From the NCBI RefSeq assembly GCF_004016525.1, contig NZ_SACJ01000001.1, forward strand, positions 434,001 through 498,000: a DNA stretch of 64,000 nt, in the 5' to 3' direction. This document shows positions 26,852 to 34,690 of the stretch, in pieces. The notes under the pieces are model-generated. The model had not been told where the DNA came from, did no database searches, and saw nothing but the letters and a program-made list of their open reading frames with translations. Made by a program: the position numbers and the translations under genes. Source of the stretch: Flavobacterium sufflavum (GTDB taxonomy: Bacteria; Bacteroidota; Bacteroidia; Flavobacteriales; Flavobacteriaceae). Numbering within the stretch: position 1 is the stretch's first letter; each line of letters begins with the position of its first letter.

Positions 26852-29155
26852 GTGAAAAATCTAATTTTATCTTTTTCTTTTCTTCTACCTACTCTTTTAA
26901 TTGCTCAAACGAGTATCAAAGGGAAGATTATGTCTCGTGGAACTCCATTGCAACTGGCAAACATTAGCTTAAAAAAGACAAACAAATCAACCACAAGTGA
27001 TGCTGAGGGGACTTATACTTTAAAAAACATTGCCTTAGGCGAGTATGACATTATCGCTTCATATATCGGTTATAAATCCGAAACCAAAAAAATTAAGGTA
27101 ACTGACAGCACTGAAGTTATGATTGATTTTAATCTAAAAGAAAACAATACACTGGACGAAGTGGTGGTAACAGGAACACTGAAAGCGGTTAGTCGTCTGG
27201 AAAGTCCGGTACCCGTAGAAGTTTACAAACCTACTTTCTTCAAGAAAAACCCAACAGCCAATATTTTTGATGCTTTACAAAACGTCAATGGTGTACGACC
27301 ACAATTGAACTGCAATATCTGCAACACAGGAGACATTCACATTAACGGATTGGAAGGGCCTTACACTCTGGTTTTAATTGACGGAATGCCTATTGTAAGC
27401 GGACTTTCGACAGTTTATGGATTATCTGGAATCCCTAATTCTTTGTTAGAACGAATAGAAATTGTGAAAGGACCGGCTTCTTCACTTTATGGAAGTGAGG
27501 CTGTGGGTGGCTTAATTAATATTATCACTAAAAACCCAAAAACCGCACCTGTTTTCTCAGCAGATGCATTTGCTACCAGTTGGGGTGAAATGAATCTCGA
27601 TTTAGGCTTTAAAGGAAACGTTAGCAAAACAGCATCCGTATTAACCGGAATAAATTATTTCAATTACAGCAACCCTATTGATAACAACAATGACAATTTC
27701 ACCGATGTTACTTTATCAGATCGTATTTCTGTTTTCCAAAAATGGAATTTCAATCGAAAAAGTAACAAACTGCTTTCGATGGCCGGACGTTTTTTCTATG
27801 AAGACCGATGGGGTGGAGAAATGCAATGGGAGAAAAAATACCGTGGCGGAAGTGACGTTTACGGTGAAAGTATTTACACCAAACGTTGGGAATTATTAGG
27901 GGCTTATGAATTGCCTGTAAAAGAAAAAATGCTATTCTCTTTCTCTTACACTGACCACGACCAAAACTCGGTATATGGAGACATTCCGTATCTGGCAAAA
28001 CAACGCATTGGTTTCGGACAATTGACTTTGGACAAAAACATAGGTCAACATGATTTGCTTTTTGGCACGGCTATACGTTACCAATATTATGATGACAATA
28101 CACCTGCTACGATAACAGAAGACATCAATTGGATTCCGAGTTTGTTTGTTCAGGACGAAATAACATTGCATGAAAACCACAAACTTCTTCTGGGTGCACG
28201 CTATGATTATAACAAAAATCACGGTAATATTTTCACACCAAGACTGGCTTATAAATGGAAAATCAACGACAATAATATTCTGCGATTCAATACAGGAACC
28301 GGTTTCAGGATTGTCAACCTGTTTACCGAAGAACACGCCGCATTGACCGGTTCGCGTGATGTAATCGTATTAGAAGCATTAAAACCGGAACGTTCTTATA
28401 ACGCCAATTTGAATTATTTGAAAAAAATATTTACCAAAAACGGCAACTTCATCGGACTCGAAACAACAGCCTGGTACACTTATTTTTCCAATTCGATTAT
28501 ACCGGATTATGACACCAATCCGAATCAGATTATCTACAAAAACCTGGATGGATACGCTGTTACCAAAGGAATCAGCACCAATATAGACATGGTTTTCAAC
28601 TCTGGTTTAAAATTGATTCTGGGAGCAACTTATATGGATGTCACCAAAACCGAAAACGGATTTAAAACCCGTCAAATGTTAACAGAAAAATTCACAGGTA
28701 CCTGGGCTATTTCTTATCGCATCAATAAATTATTTCTTGATGTTGACTATACCGGAAATCTTTATGGTCCTATGCGTTTACCGCTGTTGGGTGATTTAGA
28801 CCCGAGAAAACCTTATTCCCCAACATGGAGTATCCAGAACATCCAATTTACCTTCAACAAGTTTAAAAACATCGAAATCTATGCTGGTGTAAAAAACCTA
28901 TTGAACTGGACACCTAACAAAGGAAATCCGTTTATCATTGCCCGTGCCAACGATCCTTTTGATAAAAATGTAAAAATTTCTAATGGCAATACTAACGACA
29001 CCAGTAATTATGGTCAACAAGGGAATTTTGTTCCAAAAGATCAGGTAGTCGACACCGCAGATAATCCTTATGCGTTGACTTTCGATCCCGGTTATGTTTA
29101 TGGACCAAACCAGGGCATTCGTAGCTTTTTCGGATTGCGCTATACTTTGAAATAA
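26852..29155 (+). CDS. TonB-dependent outer-membrane receptor
   Basis: 767 residues from a GTG start. A signal peptide (MKNLILSFSFLLPTLLIAQ) is followed by a carboxypeptidase-regulatory-like domain (about 20-100), a plug domain (about 115-235, with LIDGMPIVSGLSTVYGLSG and VKGPASSLYGSEAVGGLINI) and a 22-strand barrel ending in aromatic SFFGLRYTLK. The plug has an unusual CNIC motif (Cys154, Cys157), which is uncommon in siderophore receptors. It sits divergent to the Nramp-repressor unit and likely imports a metal or metal complex. No SusD partner is present, so it is not a glycan receptor. Confidence 0.93.
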   Translation: MKNLILSFSFLLPTLLIAQTSIKGKIMSRGTPLQLANISLKKTNKSTTSDAEGTYTLKNIALGEYDIIASYIGYKSETKKIKVTDSTEVMIDFNLKENNTLDEVVVTGTLKAVSRLESPVPVEVYKPTFFKKNPTANIFDALQNVNGVRPQLNCNICNTGDIHINGLEGPYTLVLIDGMPIVSGLSTVYGLSGIPNSLLERIEIVKGPASSLYGSEAVGGLINIITKNPKTAPVFSADAFATSWGEMNLDLGFKGNVSKTASVLTGINYFNYSNPIDNNNDNFTDVTLSDRISVFQKWNFNRKSNKLLSMAGRFFYEDRWGGEMQWEKKYRGGSDVYGESIYTKRWELLGAYELPVKEKMLFSFSYTDHDQNSVYGDIPYLAKQRIGFGQLTLDKNIGQHDLLFGTAIRYQYYDDNTPATITEDINWIPSLFVQDEITLHENHKLLLGARYDYNKNHGNIFTPRLAYKWKINDNNILRFNTGTGFRIVNLFTEEHAALTGSRDVIVLEALKPERSYNANLNYLKKIFTKNGNFIGLETTAWYTYFSNSIIPDYDTNPNQIIYKNLDGYAVTKGISTNIDMVFNSGLKLILGATYMDVTKTENGFKTRQMLTEKFTGTWAISYRINKLFLDVDYTGNLYGPMRLPLLGDLDPRKPYSPTWSIQNIQFTFNKFKNIEIYAGVKNLLNWTPNKGNPFIIARANDPFDKNVKISNGNTNDTSNYGQQGNFVPKDQVVDTADNPYALTFDPGYVYGPNQGIRSFFGLRYTLK

Positions 29156-29162
29156 TAAAAAA

Positions 29163-29627
29163 ATGAAAAAAAGGTTATTCATATTATTGATTTTCTTTTG
29201 GGCGATTCCATCCGGTTTTGCCCAATTGAAAACCTATTCGTTTGAAGAAGCCGAGCAATTAGCCGTAAAAAACCCAAAACCCTTTGTCGTTTTCACCCAT
29301 ACTTCCTGGTGCAAATTCTGCAAAATGATGGAAAATTCGACTTTTAAAAATGTCGAAATCAGCAACAAATTAAACGACTCTTTTTATTTCATCGCATTGG
29401 ACGCTGAGGACAAAAAAGACATTCGATTCAACAAACATACTTTTCAATACCAACCCACCGGAACCAATACCGGCATTCACGAACTCGCCACAGCATTAGC
29501 CACCAACAACAATCAGGTCAGTTATCCCACATTGACTATTTTAGATTCGGATTATTCCATTGTATTCCAGCAAGCTTCCTACCTAAAAGCCCAAGACTTA
29601 CTTGAAATTCTTGAGAAAATAAAATAA
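29163..29627 (+). CDS. Secreted thioredoxin-family protein
   Basis: A 154-residue exported protein seven bases after the TonB receptor stop, so in the same operon. A signal peptide (MKKRLFILLIFFWAIPSGFA) precedes a thioredoxin domain with active site SWCKFCKMM (Cys50, Cys53). The domain is of the DUF255/DsbD-gamma type, with EDKKDIRFNKHTF after the active helix. Its pairing with a receptor holding a CxxC-spaced pair in the plug suggests a redox role in metal loading. Confidence 0.87.
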   Translation: MKKRLFILLIFFWAIPSGFAQLKTYSFEEAEQLAVKNPKPFVVFTHTSWCKFCKMMENSTFKNVEISNKLNDSFYFIALDAEDKKDIRFNKHTFQYQPTGTNTGIHELATALATNNNQVSYPTLTILDSDYSIVFQQASYLKAQDLLEILEKIK

Positions 29628-29640
29628 TTGGTTACTTTTG
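29611..29640 (+). promoter_or_regulatory. Consensus promoter of the lycopene cyclase gene
   Basis: TTG (29611-29613), 19 bp, TACTTTTG (29633-29640): exact match to the Bacteroidota consensus. It overlaps the end of the thioredoxin gene and sits 22 bases before the ATG. Confidence 0.7.
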
Positions 29641-29662
29641 GAAAGCATCTTCCTAAACCAAT

Positions 29663-30808
29663 ATGAAACACTACAACTATATTTTTACCGGAACAGGTCT
29701 GGCCACTTTAATGACGGTCTATAAAATGGCACAATCCGGAAAATATAATAACAAAAGCATTTTGTTATTGGATGAGAATCCAAAAAAAACAAATGACAGA
29801 ACCTGGTGTTTTTGGGAAAAAGAAAAAACCATTTGGGATTCCATCATTTCAAAAAAATGGAATTCGGCTTTGTTTGCCAATGCCGATTTTAATCGAAATT
29901 TAGAATTACAACCTTATCAATACTGTAAAATTCAAGGATTGGATTTTTACAATTTTGTTTTCGAATCCCTTTCGAAAGAAGGAAACATCACTTTTTTAAA
30001 TGAAAAGGTAACCAACATCAACGAACTGGAAAATCACGTTTATGTAGCTACCGAGAACAATTCGTTTACTTGTGACCAGGTTTTTAATAGTATTTTCAAT
30101 AAAGCTGCTGTTACCGGACAAACGAAATTTCCGATTTTGCAACAGCATTTTATTGGTTGGAGTATAAAAACAGCCGAAGCCATTTTCAATCTGGAGCAAG
30201 CTACTTTTATGGATTTTTCCGTTGCCCAAAAAGGCAATACGCGATTCATCTATGTACTGCCAATTTCTGAAAACGAAGCCCTGATAGAATATACGCTTTT
30301 CTCTGCTGAACTTTTGGAGAAAGAGGAATACGAAACCGAAATTGAAAATTACATTCAGAAACTAGGCATTCAAAACTTCGAAATTATCGAAAAAGAACAA
30401 GGCAGCATTCCGATGACTTGCTATCCATTTTGGAAAAAAAACACCAAAAAAGTCCTGAATATTGGCACTGCCGGAGGATGGACAAAAGCCAGCACGGGTT
30501 ATACTTTTAAAAATACTGACAAACATTCAACTCGATTAGTTAGCTTTCTTCAAAAGGAAACCGACCTTAGAAAATTCCACCGCAAAAGCAGGTTTTGGTT
30601 TTACGACTTGCTTTTATTGGATATTCTGCACCGACAAAACCAATTGGGTTCCCGGATTTTTTCTTCGATGTTCAAAAATAGAAATCCTGCTTTGATTTTT
30701 AAATTTCTGGACGAAGAAACTTCAATAATCGAAGATATCAAAGTAATCCTAAAATGTCCTAAAAAGCTTTTTATAAAAGCATTATTAAAATCAGGACGCT
30801 ATTTATAA
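29663..30808 (+). CDS. crtY: Lycopene cyclase family protein
   Basis: A 381-residue flavoprotein of the CrtY type, which closes the beta-ionone rings of lycopene to give beta-carotene. The dinucleotide-binding N-terminus is NYIFTGTGLATLMTVYKMAQ, the acidic strand end is LLLDENPKKTNDRTWCFWE, and FSVAQKGNTRFIYVLPISE is conserved. No signal peptide is present; the enzyme is membrane-associated. It has its own promoter and is not clustered with other carotenoid genes, which must be elsewhere. Family confidence is high; the exact product depends on the pathway. Confidence 0.88.
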   Translation: MKHYNYIFTGTGLATLMTVYKMAQSGKYNNKSILLLDENPKKTNDRTWCFWEKEKTIWDSIISKKWNSALFANADFNRNLELQPYQYCKIQGLDFYNFVFESLSKEGNITFLNEKVTNINELENHVYVATENNSFTCDQVFNSIFNKAAVTGQTKFPILQQHFIGWSIKTAEAIFNLEQATFMDFSVAQKGNTRFIYVLPISENEALIEYTLFSAELLEKEEYETEIENYIQKLGIQNFEIIEKEQGSIPMTCYPFWKKNTKKVLNIGTAGGWTKASTGYTFKNTDKHSTRLVSFLQKETDLRKFHRKSRFWFYDLLLLDILHRQNQLGSRIFSSMFKNRNPALIFKFLDEETSIIEDIKVILKCPKKLFIKALLKSGRYL

Positions 30809-30877
30809 TTTCGAAAATGACTATCAAACTATAACAAAACTTTATAATCCAAGTCATAGAGTTCGATAGATTCTTCG

Positions 30878-30885
30878 TAACTTTG
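30878..30885 (+). promoter_or_regulatory. -7 element of bacilliredoxin gene
   Basis: TAACTTTG fits TAnnTTTG, 35 bases before the ATG. Confidence 0.55.
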
Positions 30886-30920
30886 CCTATTCAAAAATTA
30901 CAAATTAAAATACAAAAGAT

Positions 30921-31331
30921 ATGTATCCACAAGAAATGGTAACTCCAATGCAAGCTGAATTAACTACAGCTGGTTTTCAAGATTTACATAGTGCTCAAGA
31001 CGTAGAAAATGCTATCAAAGCCGAAGGAACAACATTAGTTGTTGTAAACTCTGTTTGTGGTTGTGCTGCAAGAAACGCACGTCCGGGAGCAAAATTGAGT
31101 TTAGAAGGTGCTAAAAAACCAGATCATTTAATCACTGTTTTTGCAGGAGTTGACAAAGAAGCAGTAGATGCTGCAAGACAACACATGTTTCCTTTCCCTC
31201 CATCATCGCCATCTATGGCTTTGTTCAAAAACGGAGAATTGGTTCACATGTTAGAGCGTCACCACATTGAAGGTCGTCCAGCTGAAATGATCGCTGAGAA
31301 CTTACAAGATGCTTACAACGAATATTGTTAA
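30921..31331 (+). CDS. BrxA/BrxB-family bacilliredoxin
   Basis: A 136-residue cytosolic thioredoxin-fold protein of the YphP/YqiW family. The active site is [16 protein letters not shown], a CGC motif (Cys46, Cys48). In Bacillus these remove bacillithiol from oxidised protein thiols. In Bacteroidota the thiol partner may also be bacillithiol, consistent with known flavobacterial thiol metabolism. Single gene with its own promoter. The length matches the family. Confidence 0.93.
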   Translation: MYPQEMVTPMQAELTTAGFQDLHSAQDVENAIKAEGTTLVVVNSVCGCAARNARPGAKLSLEGAKKPDHLITVFAGVDKEAVDAARQHMFPFPPSSPSMALFKNGELVHMLERHHIEGRPAEMIAENLQDAYNEYC

Positions 31332-31344
31332 GACTTAACTAAGG

Positions 31345-31600
31345 CTGAACCACAAAGTTCACCAAGTTTTTACACAAAGAACACAAAAATAATTACCGCA
31401 AATTCGCAAATTTTATAATCTGTGAGTTTGCGTTTTTTTTTAAACCATTAAGAAATTTAAGAAAATTTAGAATCTAATTATAACCGCTAAGTCCACACAA
31501 ACGAAAAAGAACTCTTAACTAAACTTAATTGCCTTAATGGTTTATTAAAAAAACTTTGTGAACTTAGCGTAAAAACTTAGTGCCCTTTGTAGTTAAAAAA
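31345..31600. repeat. Cluster of decayed intergenic repeats
   Basis: The gap contains AACCACAAAGTTCACCAAGT near the start, an ACCGCAAATTCGC hairpin arm, an AACCATTAAGAAATT copy with a distant TTAATGGTT partner, and a final ACTTTGTGAACTTAGCG. These are modules also seen at 1656, 11829, 31969 and 43538, so this is a composite of several dispersed repeats. Confidence 0.65.
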
Positions 31601-31611
31601 AATGAAAAACT

Positions 31612-31944
31612 TTGGAAAAAGAACTCAAAAACATCACCTTCACAGTTATTGAAAACGGAACACAAATCCCGATTTCAACGCGTCATGGCAGCTATCCCAA
31701 TCTGATGTATTTACTTAAGGAAGAATTACAGTTGGAAAGTTTTGGCGAATGTGGCGGCGTAGGCCGATGTGCCACTTGCGTTATAACAACAAAAGGACTT
31801 ACAGGTGCTGCTGCAATCAAAGAACGAAACGAACCCACCACTTTAGAGAAACTAGGCCATTCTGACGAAGCTACACGTCTTTCGTGTCAAATCTATATCA
31901 CCCCTGATTTAGATGGAGCTGAGATTACTATTTTAGAAATATAA
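31612..31944 (+). CDS. 2Fe-2S ferredoxin
   Basis: A 110-residue plant-type ferredoxin: FGECGGVGRCATC (Cys47, Cys53, Cys56) and Cys92 in RLSCQIY ligate the cluster. It carries electrons to an unidentified oxygenase or reductase. The start is TTG at 31612, because an in-frame stop lies three codons upstream and the first internal ATG would cut the first strands. The start lies at the edge of a repeat-rich gap and no clear promoter was seen. Confidence 0.9.
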   Translation: MEKELKNITFTVIENGTQIPISTRHGSYPNLMYLLKEELQLESFGECGGVGRCATCVITTKGLTGAAAIKERNEPTTLEKLGHSDEATRLSCQIYITPDLDGAEITILEI

Positions 31945-31968
31945 CCTACTGAATCTATGCTTTTTTAA

Positions 31969-32090
31969 CCACAAAGCACACTAAGTTTTTACGCTAAGTT
32001 CACAAAGCATTCTTAACTAAACTTAATGGTTTCTAAAAATTTTCTTAGAGACCTTTGTGTATTCTTTGTGACCTTTGTGGTTAAGCAATA
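31969..32090. repeat. Imperfect inverted repeat, CACAAAG type
   Basis: ACCACAAAGCACACTAAGTT near 31970 is complementary to the CCTTTGTGGTT arm ending about 32085. It lies between the ferredoxin and U32 genes, which converge, and could terminate both. Confidence 0.65.
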
Positions 32091-32140
32091 AAAAAAGCCA
32101 CAACATCTGTTGCAGCTTTCTCTATTTATTCAATCAAAAC

Positions 32141-34030
32141 TTATCTTCTTTTCACATAATCCAATTGCTCATCCTGGTCGATGATTTCAAATTCGGCATC
32201 TTTTTCCCAAATTTCCATCTCGCAAGGCTTACAGTTGAATTTCAATTTGTATTCCGTTTCATCGTGTTTTAAGGTTAGCGGTTCTTTCACTTTTTCTCCC
32301 ATAGTTTCACGCTGGAAACGGGCACATTTACCCAACTCATATTTCACGCAATATTTGGTTGTCATCACACGGGCTTTTCCGGGATCCCATTGCAATTCGA
32401 ATGCTTTTTCAATCTCGGTTACACCGTGTCTTTTGTAAAAAGCTCTCGCTAATTTATTCGAAACATTAAAAGTAAAATCTAATTTTTCGGTTGGATAAGG
32501 AATATCCGATTTGGTGATTTGGAATTCTTCCCTGTGGTATTCGTTAATTCGAATATCAATCAATTGTTCCAAAGCAATTCTTCTTACTTCATTCACTTTC
32601 GAAATCGGCAAAAACCAATTCTTAGTAAATTCTACTTCAATATCGTCAACTATAAAAGGCGTATTTCCTGTTTTAACTAAGTTCTTTTTGATATTCGAGA
32701 TTACTGATTCTTCGCTTTTTGCCAGTTCTTTTTCAGTAACCAAATTCGATACACTTCGGTGTCCGTCTTCATCGGTAACAGTCAATTGGAAACCTTCTTC
32801 CGTTTCAGAAAAACGCAGACTTACTCCAATTTTTCTAACTGCAGCGTTTTCTTTTTCTACAATTCGATTAAATTCTGCATCCGAATTTCGATAAATAACT
32901 GTTCCTACAGCAATATTTTTAAAGGTATTAGGCACCACAATATCATTCACGATAATGTTGATTTGGACTCCATCGGCAATTCCTTCTTCATTGATAAAAA
33001 ACAAACCATCACCATTATTTAGCTTATCATGATTTTCAATCACATAACCATTGGCTTTGATTTCAGTTACTTTACCAATGTACTGCCCTTGTGATTTTGG
33101 ACTTTCCCAGTTTCCAATTTTTTCCTTACGTTGGTTTACAAAATAATCGGTGTAACCTCTATTAAAACTTCTGTCCATTTCCGGTTCGAAATTATAGAAA
33201 GTTCTTCCCGATGATGCTTTTTGAAAACTATCATTATTTTCTAAAAAAGCATCTAGTTTCTTTCTTAAAAACGAAGTATTATTTTTTACGTAAACAATGT
33301 CTTTTAAACGACCTTCTATTTTAAACGAAGTAATTCCTGCCTCAATCAAATTGGGCAATTGGTCACTTAAATCCAAATCTTTTATCGAAAGCAAATGACT
33401 TTCGGTCAATAAAGTCGTTCCGTTTCCATCAATTAAATTGTACGGCAAGCGGCAGTTTTGCGCACAAGAACCACGATTTGCGCTACGTTCTCCACCAGCA
33501 ATACTCATGTAACAATTCCCGCTAAAAGACACGCAAAGCGCACCGGAAACGAAGAATTCTAATTCTACATCAGTTGCTGCGGCAATGTCTCTCACCTGGT
33601 CTAAATTCAACTCTCTGGCTAGAACCACGCGTTGCATCCCTACATCTTTCAGGAATTTTACGTGTTTTGGTTCACGATTATTCGCTTGCGTACTCGCGTG
33701 AATAACGATTGGCGGCAAATCCATTTCCATAATCGCCATATCCTGCACAATAAGCGCATCGACACCAATATCGTATAATTGATAGATTAATTTTTTACAA
33801 GCATCTAATTCGTTGTCGTACAAAATGGTATTGATCACCACAAAAACCTGCGCCTTAAAGAGATGAGCATACTTGACCATTTCGGCAATATCCTCAACTG
33901 AATTAGTTGCATTCGTACGCGCTCCAAAAAGCGGTGCTCCAATATATACAGCATCTGCACCCGCATTGATAGCCGCAATTCCCTGAACCAAATTTTTAGC
34001 CGGAGCAAGAATTTCTACTTTCTTTTTCAT
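32141..34030 (-). CDS. U32-family peptidase-like RNA hydroxylase
   Basis: A 629-residue cytosolic protein with a U32 core (residues about 5-350: EILAPAKNLVQGIAAINAGA, ADAVYIGAPLFGARTNATN). The conserved Cys cluster GERSANRGSCAQNCRLPYN includes iron-sulfur ligands. A DUF3656-type C-terminal region follows and ends in a second Cys group (KYCVKYELGKCARFQRETMG, then NCKPCEME). E. coli relatives RlhA and TrhP hydroxylate a cytidine in 23S rRNA or a uridine in tRNA rather than cleaving peptides. The substrate here is likely RNA but not certain. Confidence 0.9.
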   Translation of the reverse strand: MKKKVEILAPAKNLVQGIAAINAGADAVYIGAPLFGARTNATNSVEDIAEMVKYAHLFKAQVFVVINTILYDNELDACKKLIYQLYDIGVDALIVQDMAIMEMDLPPIVIHASTQANNREPKHVKFLKDVGMQRVVLARELNLDQVRDIAAATDVELEFFVSGALCVSFSGNCYMSIAGGERSANRGSCAQNCRLPYNLIDGNGTTLLTESHLLSIKDLDLSDQLPNLIEAGITSFKIEGRLKDIVYVKNNTSFLRKKLDAFLENNDSFQKASSGRTFYNFEPEMDRSFNRGYTDYFVNQRKEKIGNWESPKSQGQYIGKVTEIKANGYVIENHDKLNNGDGLFFINEEGIADGVQINIIVNDIVVPNTFKNIAVGTVIYRNSDAEFNRIVEKENAAVRKIGVSLRFSETEEGFQLTVTDEDGHRSVSNLVTEKELAKSEESVISNIKKNLVKTGNTPFIVDDIEVEFTKNWFLPISKVNEVRRIALEQLIDIRINEYHREEFQITKSDIPYPTEKLDFTFNVSNKLARAFYKRHGVTEIEKAFELQWDPGKARVMTTKYCVKYELGKCARFQRETMGEKVKEPLTLKHDETEYKLKFNCKPCEMEIWEKDAEFEIIDQDEQLDYVKRR

Positions 34031-34247
34031 ATTATCATTGCTATAATTCCAAATTTTCTGGAATCAGAGTGCAAAAGTATAAAATACTTCTCAAAAAAGC
34101 AGGGTTTTAACGGAATTAAGATTTAAATTAACTGAAATAGAGACGCTTATAAAATTTTAAAAAGCTTATTCTTATTCTATTTTATAAAATATCATTTTCT
34201 ACTGATTTAACTATATTTGTTTAAATCTAAACCGAAAACAAAATAAA

Positions 34248-34634
34248 ATGCTTTATTTTAATATTATATTTTTTTCAATCTTCAACTTTATAATTTTCAA
34301 ATTATTACAAAGTGATCGTTTTAGTTTTTTAAAATTAAAGAACATAGTGTTATTTATAATTTCAATTATTTTAATATCAAAAATTTATAAATATTTCTTT
34401 ATTTCAACACATTTAACTTCTAAAGACACTTACATAATGCTTTTATCTCTAAGCTTAAGTGTATTTATTAATTACTTTTTATTAAATGTCATTCTAACTT
34501 TCTTTCATTTCATGATTGAAGAATTAAATCTAAAGTTTAATTTTAATCAAAAGGCTATTAAAAAAAGCGTACCATTAATTTTGTTTATAATGATTTCAAT
34601 AGCCCAAATAACAATATTACTTTTTAAAAAATAG
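34248..34634 (+). CDS. Small membrane protein, hypothetical
   Basis: A 128-residue very hydrophobic protein with about four transmembrane segments (starting MLYFNIIFFSIFNFIIFKLL). Codon use is very AT-rich compared with its neighbours, which can mark a recent arrival, but hydrophobic proteins bias to AT as well. No family was recognised. It converges with the GH2 gene and shares a bidirectional terminator with it. Confidence 0.6.
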   Translation: MLYFNIIFFSIFNFIIFKLLQSDRFSFLKLKNIVLFIISIILISKIYKYFFISTHLTSKDTYIMLLSLSLSVFINYFLLNVILTFFHFMIEELNLKFNFNQKAIKKSVPLILFIMISIAQITILLFKK

Positions 34635-34640
34635 AAACAA

Positions 34641-34667
34641 AAAAGCACGAATAAAATCCGTGCTTTT
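34641..34667. terminator. Bidirectional terminator at locus boundary
   Basis: AAAAGCACG (34641-34649) pairs with CGTGCTTTT (34659-34667), with A-runs and T-runs outside on each side. It lies between convergent genes and marks the 3' end of the polysaccharide locus. Confidence 0.85.
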
Positions 34668-34690
34668 AAAAACTAAATATCTCTAAAAAA

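Noticed and set aside
26852..29155. TonB receptor as a SusC-type glycan transporter
   Set aside because: No SusD gene follows, the length is under 800 residues, and the gene lies among metal genes with a metal-type operator.
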